Assembly (NCBI GenBank): GCA_038214135.1
Contig: JBBQSD010000073.1
Coordinates: forward strand, 1 to 28,797
Source: JANLSE01 sp038214135
Lineage (GTDB): Bacteria; Chloroflexota; Chloroflexia; Chloroflexales; Roseiflexaceae
Length of the DNA: 28,797 nt
Direction of reading: 5' to 3'
Positions within the stretch are counted from its first letter, which is position 1. Each line of letters begins with the position of its first letter. Both the position numbers and the translations under genes were made by a program. Below the pieces are notes generated by a model. That model saw only the letters and a list, made by a program, of their open reading frames with translations, searched no databases and had not been told where the DNA came from. This document shows positions 15,645 through 23,632 of this stretch, piece after piece.

Positions 15645-15735
15645 CAGAGAAACTCCTTATCGATCAGAATCTCCATAGATTATGAACATGGCGGCTTGCT
15701 AGAGCTGAATGCCTACCTTCTGGAAATGAGATTAA

Positions 15736-15789
15736 AAAGTATAGGCTAACAAGCGCGGTTAGCATATACTAACATGAATAGTTTGTCAA
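15736..15789 (-). promoter_or_regulatory. fbpA promoter with DtxR/IdeR-like iron boxes
   Basis: On the minus strand a perfect TTGACA (15784-15789), a 17-nt spacer and TATGCT (15761-15766). CTAAC/GTTAG occurs three times in 29 bp (15746-15750, 15758-15762, 15769-15773), giving the inverted repeats GCTAAC/GTTAGC and GTTAG/CTAAC. Against the DtxR/IdeR consensus TTAGGTTAGGCTAACCTAA, the windows 15736-15754 and 15754-15772 match by hand count at 11 and 12 of 19 positions. They overlap the -10 and the start site, where a repressor would bind. Confidence 0.55.
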
Positions 15790-15891
15790 CAATAAAGCTG
15801 TGGGCTGTGGAAGGGGGGCGTACCGTTACAGGAGAGACAGAAATCTATACTATCGCTGCGGGAGATATGTGATTTGTGGTGTAGGTAATCG

Positions 15892-16347
15892 TCAGGCGGA
15901 TGCCCATGCCTGCAATTCGAGGATATTACCCTCTGGATCGGCCACATAACACCATGTGACCTGTGCGCCCACGGCGTTCGTGAGGGTTACAACCTCACCA
16001 ATCGAGCTACCACCATTCGCAAGCACTTCCTGGCGTGCTGAAGCGACATCATCGACTTCAAAGGCAAGGTGCCCAAAGCCAGGGCGATTGACTGCTGGTG
16101 GCGTTGTTGGCAGCAGCTCGTTATAGTTATAGATCTCGATAGTTGGGCCATGCTCGCCATAGCCAGGCAACCGAAAATGCGCACCACGCAGGCGAGCCTG
16201 GTGTAAACCCGTCCCGCGATCAAGCGCATCGCCGCTATAATCGCGTTCGGGTGGAACCGGAGTACACCCAAAAACAGTGCAATAGAAATTGGCCAGGGCC
16301 TGCCAATCACGGGCGATCACATTGGTATGAACATATTTAGCGCGCAT
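15892..16347 (-). CDS. VOC-family (glyoxalase/bleomycin-resistance fold) protein
   Basis: The protein is 151 residues with two beta-alpha-beta-beta-beta modules. It opens YVHTNVIARDWQALANFYC, where the His is the first metal-ligand position. GPTIEIYNYN ends module 1, FGHLAFEVDDV opens module 2, and DPEGNILELQAW provides the terminal Glu ligand. It could be a metal-dependent lyase, isomerase or dioxygenase; the substrate is unknown. The ATG at 16347 has AGGAGA 8 nt upstream and lies 11 bp after the TolB-like gene, so the two are co-transcribed. A longer in-frame extension overlaps that gene and is rejected. Confidence 0.88.
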   Translation of the reverse strand: MRAKYVHTNVIARDWQALANFYCTVFGCTPVPPERDYSGDALDRGTGLHQARLRGAHFRLPGYGEHGPTIEIYNYNELLPTTPPAVNRPGFGHLAFEVDDVASARQEVLANGGSSIGEVVTLTNAVGAQVTWCYVADPEGNILELQAWASA

Positions 16348-16358
16348 TGGTAGATCTC

Positions 16359-18080
16359 CTATCGAGGGCCATAGCGGCGCACAATTGGGCCAGTTATTGT
16401 TGGCGGTGGTGGTATCCAAGGCAACCCAAGAAAGGAGAGATTGGTGGGCCGCGATCCGGCTGCAATCAATCGTTCTGGTGTGAACAGGCGTTCGAGGGTG
16501 CGCTGATCGTGAACAAGCGCCATTGCAGCATACCAACTGAGGCCACCGCGCTGCTCAAAATGCCAGTATTCGAGCGCAAGTAAATTCTCACGCCAATTGA
16601 ATGTCTCGCGTTCCTGAGCTGCAATGCGCCGCCATCCATGTTTCGCAGCAAGCGCAGTAAAATCAACATAATAGCCATTCGGCGGCGGGAAGAGTGTTCG
16701 CGATGATGGATTAAACACCGGGGCTATGAGTGGTGTGCCCTGCGTTCCATCCTGCTGCGTTGCCCGCAGATACAGCCGCCAGAACAGCCGCCCACCAATC
16801 AGTTCCGGCGAAATATACAGAACCGTGCGCCCACCAGCCGAATAGTTGAATAGGGTGTCGAAGGCCCGTCCAGCTTTATGCCAGCTTGTATATGATGCTG
16901 TGCTGATCTGAAAATCAACAGGGCGGGCTGCCTCGCTCAGATGCGACAGAAAATCGTGCCCGCTTGCCTCACGAACTGCCCCGCGTAGTGCCACAAATGA
17001 TGGGTACACCGCGGTTGCTAGGGCGTTACGTCCACCCGATTGAATACCAGCCAGGTTTGTAAATCCAGGCTTCATCAGCGCCGCGTTGGCTGGTGTTGCT
17101 GGTTGGTTGATCAACCGCCCACGCGAAGAACGGTCGCTTGGCACATTTGGCGGCGAGATATGCGCATGCCAGGATGGATCAGTATAGACATGCGCGCTGC
17201 CAACGACAAAGGTTATTCCAGCAACCCCCGGTGTCGCCAGCAGAATGCCCTGATTGTTGCTGAATCGCCCTGTACTCAGCCAAGAACCAGCCGCCAACAA
17301 CCCGCCGCTTGGTGTCCAGGCTGGTTTCTTGAGCGAACGGCTACGTGGCCCGGTTGGCATCAACACACCAGTTGCAAGATCGGCAACCAGCAGGCCATAG
17401 ACATCATCGCGATCCGAGATAAAGGCTATTTTTTGGCCATCAGGCGACCAACTCGGGTCATAATCGGGTGCGGGATCGCGGCTCAGATTGATCGCTGGTG
17501 GTAGTTCTGCGGTCTCGGCTACCAGATCCAGCAGATAGATCTCCTGCTGCTCATCGCGCCAGGATGTGAACGCAATCGTTGAGCCATCGGGCGACCAATC
17601 GGGGCCATAATCGGCAGCCGCATCATCGGTTAGTTGCTCGATCAATTGGTCGGCAAGTGTCAGCACAAACACATCCAGGTTGCCATTCCGGCTACTTGTA
17701 AACGCAATCTGGGTGCCATCCGGCGACCACGCCGGATCGCTGTCGTATGCTGGGTCGTTCGTCAGGCGGCGCAGATTGCTGCCATCGGCGCGCATGAGAT
17801 ATAGATCCCAATTTTGCATGCGCTGGCTGGCAAAGGCGATCTGGGTGCCATCCGGCGACCACGCTGGGGCAATATCGGGTGCCGGATCAGAGGTGAGATT
17901 AACGACCGTTTCTCCAGCGATATCGGAGCTAAAGATATCACTGTTTTCGTCTGCGGTTCGTGTCGAGGCAAACACGATCCGATCTGCTGAAATTGCAAAA
18001 GTTGGCAACGCAAACGCGGCCGTTGGTACAGCGTTACCAATCAGAAACACAATAGGGAGAAGATACCGTAGATAGTGCAT
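16359..18080 (-). CDS. Secreted TolB/PD40 beta-propeller protein
   Basis: The protein is 573 residues. Residues about 1-24 form a signal peptide (MHYLRYLLPIVFLIG, then AAFA). The N-terminal half has at least four PD40 repeats of the form PAWSPDGTQIAF, spaced about 43-45 residues, forming a TolB-like propeller. Fragments of further blades follow. The C-terminal part (about residues 300-573) has no repeat I recognise. It includes ASYTSWHKAGRAFDTLFNY and ERETFNWRENLLALEYWHFE, and resembles an extracellular enzyme or peptidase-like domain without a clear active site. The ATG at 18080 has no Shine-Dalgarno but sits 6 nt after an extended -10, so the transcript is probably leaderless. Confidence 0.82.
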   Translation of the reverse strand: MHYLRYLLPIVFLIGNAVPTAAFALPTFAISADRIVFASTRTADENSDIFSSDIAGETVVNLTSDPAPDIAPAWSPDGTQIAFASQRMQNWDLYLMRADGSNLRRLTNDPAYDSDPAWSPDGTQIAFTSSRNGNLDVFVLTLADQLIEQLTDDAAADYGPDWSPDGSTIAFTSWRDEQQEIYLLDLVAETAELPPAINLSRDPAPDYDPSWSPDGQKIAFISDRDDVYGLLVADLATGVLMPTGPRSRSLKKPAWTPSGGLLAAGSWLSTGRFSNNQGILLATPGVAGITFVVGSAHVYTDPSWHAHISPPNVPSDRSSRGRLINQPATPANAALMKPGFTNLAGIQSGGRNALATAVYPSFVALRGAVREASGHDFLSHLSEAARPVDFQISTASYTSWHKAGRAFDTLFNYSAGGRTVLYISPELIGGRLFWRLYLRATQQDGTQGTPLIAPVFNPSSRTLFPPPNGYYVDFTALAAKHGWRRIAAQERETFNWRENLLALEYWHFEQRGGLSWYAAMALVHDQRTLERLFTPERLIAAGSRPTNLSFLGLPWIPPPPTITGPIVRRYGPR

Positions 18081-18086
18081 AGAAGA

Positions 18087-18095
18087 ATTGTAACA
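18087..18095 (-). promoter_or_regulatory. Leaderless extended -10 promoter of the TolB-like gene
   Basis: The minus strand reads TGTTACAAT (TGn plus a 5/6 -10), then six bases and the ATG at 18080. No ribosome site is present. Confidence 0.5.
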
Positions 18096-18131
18096 TCTCA
18101 TTCTGCATATGCGGATGAGACGCAAATGAAA

Positions 18132-18159
18132 GTAGAGACGCCATGCATGGCGTCTGTAC
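18132..18159. repeat. Palindromic dispersed element AGACGCCATGCATGGCGTCT
   Basis: 18136-18155 is a perfect 20-bp palindrome. Outside one mismatched pair, the arms continue as GTA/TAC. It shares the AGACG...CGTCT frame with the element at 11019-11038. It separates the TolB-like gene from the truncated 3' end of the TIR-nSTAND pseudogene. Confidence 0.75.
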
Positions 18160-18182
18160 GGGGCGCCCAGGCGCGTTCGGTG

Positions 18183-19084
18183 TTAATCTTTGGCGGTAGG
18201 TGGGCGTGGCTCGATAAACACGCCGCGCTGCTCGGCTGGCAACCGAATAGCCTGCTCAAGTGCTTCGCCACGGATCGGTGCAAGTTCGAGCCGCTGGCTT
18301 GGTGGAATCGGCCACAGTGGTGAGTTCATCAGATCGGGGAAGAAATCGGCGCGCATTGCGATCAACAGTGTGCATTGTTCCACGCTACGCAGAACCTGAA
18401 GCGCCGCAATATAGCGCCGCTGGGCTGCCCGATCCAGGTGCCGTGCTGAAAGGAGTTGCTGGAGAGCAGTGCTGGCAGCAGGCCTGCCATGATCAGCGAT
18501 GATTTGCCGCTTCCAGATGGGCCGACAACCAGCAACATACGCTGGGAGCGCAGATGATCTACCATCGCCAATACTTCGCTGGCACGCCCATAGAAATGGT
18601 TAGCATCACGCGCGCTGAAGGCAACTAGCCCTGGGTAGGGGCAATCAAGCGGCAACGAATCTGGCGGGTTCGGGCGGCCAGTTCGGCGCATAACCGCGCC
18701 AGAGCCGTGGGCCAACGCTCGGGATTAGCTGCGTTAAGCTGCGTTAGCACAGCCAGGCGCGGCGGCAGCTTGATCGATTCGTCAAGAACCAGCGGAATCA
18801 CCGGCCATGCATGTGTTTCCAGCCCATAGGTGATCGCCAGCAATTCAATAAAACGGCTGATATCATCCACCAGATACCGTTGCGAGATAACCAACAATGT
18901 GCGCCGGCTTTCACGCACCGCCCGTTCGAATTCGAGCACACGCGGTACGCCCAACGCAAAGGCAGCCCTCCATGTGGCAGGAAATACCGGCCTGGCGCAG
19001 ACCATCAAGCAGATATCCATCGACCCATGCCTGTGCGTCATCGGCATATGAGATGAAGATGTCGCTGGTTGCGACGGCGGTCAT
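18183..19084 (-). pseudogene. Decayed TIR-nSTAND NTPase
   Basis: Reading minus from ATG 19084 (AGGAG upstream), the first frame gives DIFISYADDAQAWVDGYLLD, a TIR-domain opening, but stops after a frameshift near 19000. The next frame continues the TIR domain (VLEFERAVRESRRTLLVISQ and IPLVLDESIKLPPRL) and ends at 18625. A third frame carries CPYPGLVAFSARDANHFYGR and the Walker A GPSGSGKSS of an nSTAND1 NTPase, losing homology after GTWI. A fourth gives LLIAMRADFFPDLMNSPLWP and LAPIRGEALEQAIRLPAEQR, then stops at 18183. The second TIR half has RFIELLA where RFEnLLA is usual. The C-terminal effector or repeat region is missing. It follows the MBL gene by 21 bp in the same orientation. Confidence 0.85.
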
Positions 19085-19105
19085 GATCACTCCTGAGCGA
19101 ATGCA

Positions 19106-20557
19106 TTAGCCCTGTACAATACAATCAATATGCGTATTCGTGACCGTAAATGTGCCCTTTTGTATCTGAAGAACCTGATCGCGCTGGTATTCTGAACCCT
19201 CTGGCAATGTTGGTGGCAGCGTATCTGTGGGATCGGCCACAATTACCCGCCCGCCTGTGTATGTCAGCAATTCCTTTAGTAGCGGCGGATGCGGCCACTT
19301 CTTGGTATCCCAGACAGTTGTGGCGAGCTGCATGTCGAGCGGAATCATCGCAACCAACTCACCCTTGGACATACGTCGCAGTCCGTTATCTTTCAGGGTG
19401 GCGTTTTCGCTGCCATGGTGGCCAACTTTATAGAAGACGGTACGCCGTAGCAGATCATTGCTCCAGGAAAGATCGGCACTCTGGCGGGGAGAACCCTCTG
19501 GCCAGGGCAGATTTTGCCAGGAGAGCCAATTCCCTACCTGTGCATCGCCAGTAAAGAGCAGTACTTTTTCGGATGACACAAGCTCGATTGCCAATACCAG
19601 GCTGGTATTATTTGTGTCGGCGGCGAGATTCAGTGCCAGGCCTATGCTTGAGCGCAACCAGTCGGTCTCGATTTCGCGCCAGTGCTGTTCGTTATGATAG
19701 TACGTCCGTTCATAAAAGTTGAGTTCACGAACTTGTGCTGGCAAAAGGCGCAGCTCAGATGGGAAGGGCATGAACCGCTCGATTTCGTTCTCGTCGCTCA
19801 TTCCCAGGCTCGGTGCCGCAAACAGCCCCTGTGCTATAGCAGATTGGAAACCCACCTCGAAGATCGTGCCGCTTTTGCTATCCTTGCCTTCTTTGAAGAT
19901 CAGCCCATCCTGGGGCGGGCCAAGCACATGGAAGCGTACCCCAGGCAACGCATTATGGGTAATGGTCGTTCCGGGTCGATGGTAGGAAGCAGATTTCGTG
20001 ATCTTTTTGATGATATTGATCGCATCACCAGCTGGTGTTGTCTCGATGGCCGCTAGTGGTTGTTCGAGCATTGTGCCGAACGAACTGAGCAGTGCATTCA
20101 CCGTTCCCAACTCCTGCTCGGTCATGATCTGCCTGCGCTGTTCAGGGGTCAGTTTTTTTAGGAAATCGGTGAGATTGCGGACACCACGAACACGCTCCTC
20201 GTGCAGTGCGCGTGATAGTGGGATGCCTGGATCCTCGGTCCAGGATAACCACAGTTCTTCGATGATGAAGCTTGACCACAACTGCTGTGCCTGCTGAAAA
20301 CCAGATGTATGATCCCAGTGTTCGTGGGTGATGACGACAACATCGAGATGCCCATTGGTCTCTGCGTGGATGGCTTGAACAACTGCCTGCATTTTTTCTT
20401 CGGAATCTCTTGTGATTTTATAGATCCCGCAATCGAACAGCATATGGAATAGCTGTTGGTTGCCCTGGTTGCCATGATCGTTCTTGAACGTCACGAGAAT
20501 GCAATCGCCAAGGCCATGGCGATACATCCGCACACGCACGCTGATTTGTTCGGGCAT
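19106..20557 (-). CDS. ComEC-like metallo-beta-lactamase-fold hydrolase
   Basis: The protein is 483 residues. YRHGLGDCILVTF (about 12-24) is the glycine-rich strand typical of ComEC-like MBL proteins. LDVVVITHEHWDH (about 71-83) provides HxHxDH with metal ligands H78, H80, D82 and H83. LLFTGDAQVGNW supplies the bridging Asp, and FYKVGHHGSENA the last His. A long insert lies between the metal motifs. There is no membrane part or signal peptide, so it is cytoplasmic. Free-standing proteins of this type occur next to STAND or protease genes in bacterial conflict loci; nuclease or phosphodiesterase activity is plausible but unproven. AGGAG lies 8 nt before the ATG, 10 bp after the metallopeptidase. 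The gene is intact although the next one is broken. Confidence 0.85.
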   Translation of the reverse strand: MPEQISVRVRMYRHGLGDCILVTFKNDHGNQGNQQLFHMLFDCGIYKITRDSEEKMQAVVQAIHAETNGHLDVVVITHEHWDHTSGFQQAQQLWSSFIIEELWLSWTEDPGIPLSRALHEERVRGVRNLTDFLKKLTPEQRRQIMTEQELGTVNALLSSFGTMLEQPLAAIETTPAGDAINIIKKITKSASYHRPGTTITHNALPGVRFHVLGPPQDGLIFKEGKDSKSGTIFEVGFQSAIAQGLFAAPSLGMSDENEIERFMPFPSELRLLPAQVRELNFYERTYYHNEQHWREIETDWLRSSIGLALNLAADTNNTSLVLAIELVSSEKVLLFTGDAQVGNWLSWQNLPWPEGSPRQSADLSWSNDLLRRTVFYKVGHHGSENATLKDNGLRRMSKGELVAMIPLDMQLATTVWDTKKWPHPPLLKELLTYTGGRVIVADPTDTLPPTLPEGSEYQRDQVLQIQKGTFTVTNTHIDCIVQG

Positions 20558-20567
20558 GGTGATACTC

Positions 20568-22565
20568 CTAGCTATTGCTATCGTGCAGCAGCGCAAATGG
20601 GTTCTGGCTGCCTGGTGGATTATGGAAATAGGTATCCGCGATCAATCCGCTGCCATAGGTATTGCTCAGGTTGAGTTGGTTGTTCAGGCGCGTATCATCC
20701 GTAATATCGCGGCGGATCGCATAGCGCAGATCATAGGTATATGCATTGAGGATCAGCGTAACGCCGCCCCGAAACGTGATTGTTGCGCCGCTCTGTGGAT
20801 CAACAACCCTACGCTGCTGCGTGAGCACAACAATCAGATCGCTCTCGATGGTGCCATCCGGAGTGGCACGCTGGGCCGTGCGCAGGGCATGAACTTCAAA
20901 TTTCGGTAGGCCATCCTTGAACTCTATTCCGCCATTATGTGGATGTTCATCAAAGAATGGATGTTTCGCTGTGAGCACAATACCAGTCAGCTTGTGCTGT
21001 TCGATATCGATCTCGTGTGTGTTGAAGCGCTGCTCAATCAGTTCATGTAGTCTCTCGCGCATCTGGTGCGTTCTGTTGAACGCCTCCTCGCGTGAACGAT
21101 AATAGGGCGTATCCCGATAGGCCTCAGCAAGCAGATCCTGCCCGATCTTTTTCAGGGCTTGTGCAATTACACGCGGCTCTTGCACCTCCGGCCAGCGCAG
21201 GCTCTCCTCGGAATAGGTGCGCAGGCCACGCGGATAGATCCCGCGTCGGCGGAAGGCATCGACAAACGCCAGGCGATAGTGGCGATCATCATCTGGTACC
21301 AGATCATAATCAGCAGTGACGATCGCACGCAGATAATCACCAAACGTGATATCGAGTGGTGGGCAGTAATCCAGCGCCCGGATACAAACCTGCAGTACAT
21401 GCCGAGCCGCTTTTGCCGCTTCATCGGCCAGGCGATTCACAAGATCTGGATGTAATGCACCGGGTGCTAGGATTCCAGAGCCATTCGAGGCGATCCGCAT
21501 GAGATCGGCAACGCGATTCGAATATATTCTCAAAAAGGCATCAAAGACCGCCGCAACCAGAATTGCTCCGCGTGCATGTGGTTCAAGGGTTCGCTCAAGC
21601 GCGCCGGGATCTGGCTTGTACGGCTCCCAGCGTTTTGTTTCCGGGTTGAACTGGCCGATCGCGCTGCGGAGTGCGCCATAGCGCCCGCTGGCCTTGCCAA
21701 ATTCCTGGGCTAGCTCACCGAGCAGGTTCTGGCTGGAGAGATCGCCGCGTGTTCGCCCGATTTGGTGATGCAGCACCTCGGGAAAGCTAAAATGCTGGAA
21801 GAGCGCCACAATATCGGCAAAAGCCTCGTGGAAGGCCAGTACATCTGGGTTACTCGGCTCGATGAAGCGGCGATGCATGCCATCAAGCAGCGCGTGGGTT
21901 ATCTCGTGGGCAATAATATCGTGAGAGAGGCAGGTAAACACCGTGCCGCCTGGCAGTGTGCTGGCTGGATCTGCTGGCTTGGCAGGAAAATACCCGAACA
22001 GAATCGCGATCTTCTTTGGATCATAGTAGGCGTTGGCCTGGCGTAGCGCATGTGGATACAAACGTAGCCGCTGTACAAACTGATCTGGCCTGCCATCAGA
22101 ACCTCGGTATGGTGCCCAGAGCGCCCAACGGCCAAGGGCGCGTTCAAAGCTTGTGATTGTCGTCATCGCTACGGCATAGACCATCTGCTGGTGGAATTGT
22201 GGGTTTCCCTCGGAGGGCGGCAGGCCATTCTGGCCAAGCAGCCATGGATCATTCAAATTGATTGGCGCATAGAAGGCATTACTGGCTGGGTCATAGTCCA
22301 CTACCTCTACATACTCGCCAACCGGGCCGAGGCCAGGGTTTTTGCGCCAATCGTTCTCCAGAGCAGGTTCCTCATTCGATATGGCACGTGGTTCGAGATC
22401 ATCCCAGCGGATCTTGAACACCACCTCATTGATGAACGCCGTTTCTGGGTCCAGTGAGAGAATTGGATCAAAGGCATAGCCCCGCAGGCAGCGATAGATT
22501 GGCGCTGGGGTCAACGACAGTTTGTTTCGCCGTTTGGGTTTCTCATCGCGTAGCTCGTTGATCAT
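20568..22565 (-). CDS. Gluzincin-type zinc metallopeptidase, M4-like
   Basis: The protein is 665 residues. HDIIAHEITHALLDGMHRRF (near residue 220) contains HExxH. After 22 residues comes the Glu of FHEAFADIVALFQH, giving the HExxH-x22-E-xxx-D arrangement of gluzincins such as M4 thermolysin-like enzymes. There is no signal peptide or propeptide, unlike secreted M4 enzymes, so it should act inside the cell. The N-terminal 180 and C-terminal 250 residues are of unknown fold; the latter may be substrate recognition. AAGGA lies 7 nt before the ATG at 22565 (an ATG two codons earlier is too close to the site). It is the first gene of the train with the MBL hydrolase and the TIR-nSTAND remnant. Confidence 0.82.
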   Translation of the reverse strand: MINELRDEKPKRRNKLSLTPAPIYRCLRGYAFDPILSLDPETAFINEVVFKIRWDDLEPRAISNEEPALENDWRKNPGLGPVGEYVEVVDYDPASNAFYAPINLNDPWLLGQNGLPPSEGNPQFHQQMVYAVAMTTITSFERALGRWALWAPYRGSDGRPDQFVQRLRLYPHALRQANAYYDPKKIAILFGYFPAKPADPASTLPGGTVFTCLSHDIIAHEITHALLDGMHRRFIEPSNPDVLAFHEAFADIVALFQHFSFPEVLHHQIGRTRGDLSSQNLLGELAQEFGKASGRYGALRSAIGQFNPETKRWEPYKPDPGALERTLEPHARGAILVAAVFDAFLRIYSNRVADLMRIASNGSGILAPGALHPDLVNRLADEAAKAARHVLQVCIRALDYCPPLDITFGDYLRAIVTADYDLVPDDDRHYRLAFVDAFRRRGIYPRGLRTYSEESLRWPEVQEPRVIAQALKKIGQDLLAEAYRDTPYYRSREEAFNRTHQMRERLHELIEQRFNTHEIDIEQHKLTGIVLTAKHPFFDEHPHNGGIEFKDGLPKFEVHALRTAQRATPDGTIESDLIVVLTQQRRVVDPQSGATITFRGGVTLILNAYTYDLRYAIRRDITDDTRLNNQLNLSNTYGSGLIADTYFHNPPGSQNPFALLHDSNS

Positions 22566-22613
22566 AGTCATTTCCTTATGTTTGTCGGGTAGAGAGGCAT
22601 AATGGCTCAATAT

Positions 22614-22627
22614 CATACACTTGTATG
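22614..22627 (-). promoter_or_regulatory. Palindrome CATACA-CT-TGTATG upstream of the metallopeptidase train
   Basis: Perfect 6-bp inverted arms lie about 50 nt before the start codon. A TATGAT hexamer overlaps it on the minus strand, so it could be an operator over the promoter. No convincing -35 was seen. Confidence 0.35.
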
Positions 22628-22750
22628 AACATCACATAGAGGTGTAATTATGTTGTATGGTAAACGGAAGAACAGCCAGAATTAGAGTAGTTGAGTGAAG
22701 GAATCTATACACTAATGATTAGATTATTTTCCTGTGCATTGCATCACAGA

Positions 22751-22759
22751 TGCTACACT
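22751..22759 (+). promoter_or_regulatory. Extended -10 promoter for the DoxX-like gene
   Basis: TGCTACACT, a TGn-extended -10, 31 nt before the ATG at 22791. Confidence 0.4.
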
Positions 22760-22790
22760 GACTACATTCAGAGCATCAAGGAGGTTTATC

Positions 22791-23519
22791 ATGTCATTAC
22801 GAAACTGGGCGTATATCGTTGGCGGAATCGGAGTCGTACTCTTTGCACTAGCATTTTTCGATGTTGGCGGTGCAGGTGGGCTATTAACCTTGCTTTCGGC
22901 GGTGGTACTCGTGATCGCTGGGATTCTGTATTGGCGCAGCACTCCGGCCAGCGCTGCCACAACCATCAACGATCCTCCAATTGCGCGTATGCTGTTTGGC
23001 GATACCCGCAGTGCCTTCTTCTGGCTGTTCGTACGGCTGTGGCTTGGTAGCCAGTGGATCGAGGCTGGTTGGCATAAGGTGACCGATCCCAAATGGACTT
23101 CGACAGGCGCTGCGCTCATGGGCTACTGGACGAATGCTGTGAAAATCCCCGAAACGGGCCGAGCGCCAATCACCTATGATTGGTATCGTGGGTTTATCCA
23201 GTTTATGCTTGATAATGAGTGGTACACCTGGTTTGCCAAGGTCATCGCCTATGGTGAGGTTCTGATCGGCATTGCATTGATCATTGGTGCATTTGTCGGG
23301 CTTGCAGCATTCTTTGGTGCCTTTATGAACTGGAACTTTATCATGGCCGGCAGCGCCAGCACCAATGGCTTGCTGCTCGTCACCGCCGTTGTACTCATTT
23401 TGGCCTGGAAGGTCGCTGGCTATCTGGGTGCCGATCGCTATATTCTGGATCGTTTGAGCAGCCTATGGCGACCCAACACAGGTACCACTACCAAGCCAAG
23501 GATGGCAGCAGCCACCTAA
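22791..23519 (+). CDS. DoxX/DoxD-family membrane protein
   Basis: The protein is 242 residues with about six hydrophobic helices. Two N-terminal helices (about 7-25 and 28-47) precede the DoxX core: FWLFVRLWLGSQWIEAGWHK (conserved R-x-x-x-G...W...G-x-x-K pattern), YGEVLIGIALIIGAFVGLAA (helix with the conserved Glu), and FMNWNFIMAGSASTN. DoxD proteins are the large subunit of thiosulfate:quinone oxidoreductase, and other DoxX members act in redox or detoxification roles. The partner subunit is absent, so a specific function is not assigned. AAGGAGG lies directly before the ATG. The gene is followed by a strong terminator, so it is a single-gene unit, divergent from the metallopeptidase train. 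Confidence 0.87.
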   Translation: MSLRNWAYIVGGIGVVLFALAFFDVGGAGGLLTLLSAVVLVIAGILYWRSTPASAATTINDPPIARMLFGDTRSAFFWLFVRLWLGSQWIEAGWHKVTDPKWTSTGAALMGYWTNAVKIPETGRAPITYDWYRGFIQFMLDNEWYTWFAKVIAYGEVLIGIALIIGAFVGLAAFFGAFMNWNFIMAGSASTNGLLLVTAVVLILAWKVAGYLGADRYILDRLSSLWRPNTGTTTKPRMAAAT

Positions 23520-23562
23520 GCCGTAGTGTAAAGAATTACACTGAAAGTAGCAACCTCGGTAG

Positions 23563-23596
23563 AGCCGCATCCATGCGAATATGGATGCGGCTTTAT
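23563..23596 (+). terminator. Rho-independent-type terminator after the DoxX gene
   Basis: AGCCGCATCCAT and ATGGATGCGGCT form a perfect 12-bp stem with a 6-nt loop, followed by TTTAT. A smaller 7-bp hairpin, AGTGTAA/TTACACT, lies just before it at 23525-23542. Confidence 0.8.
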
Positions 23597-23632
23597 GCTG
23601 TGCAAGCAGTTGAATGATTGCAGTACGCCTGC

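Noticed and set aside
16348..16536. Extended N-terminus of the VOC protein to 16536
   Set aside because: The extension is antiparallel in style to real protein, overlaps the TolB-like gene, and the ATG at 16347 has a good ribosome site and begins the family domain.
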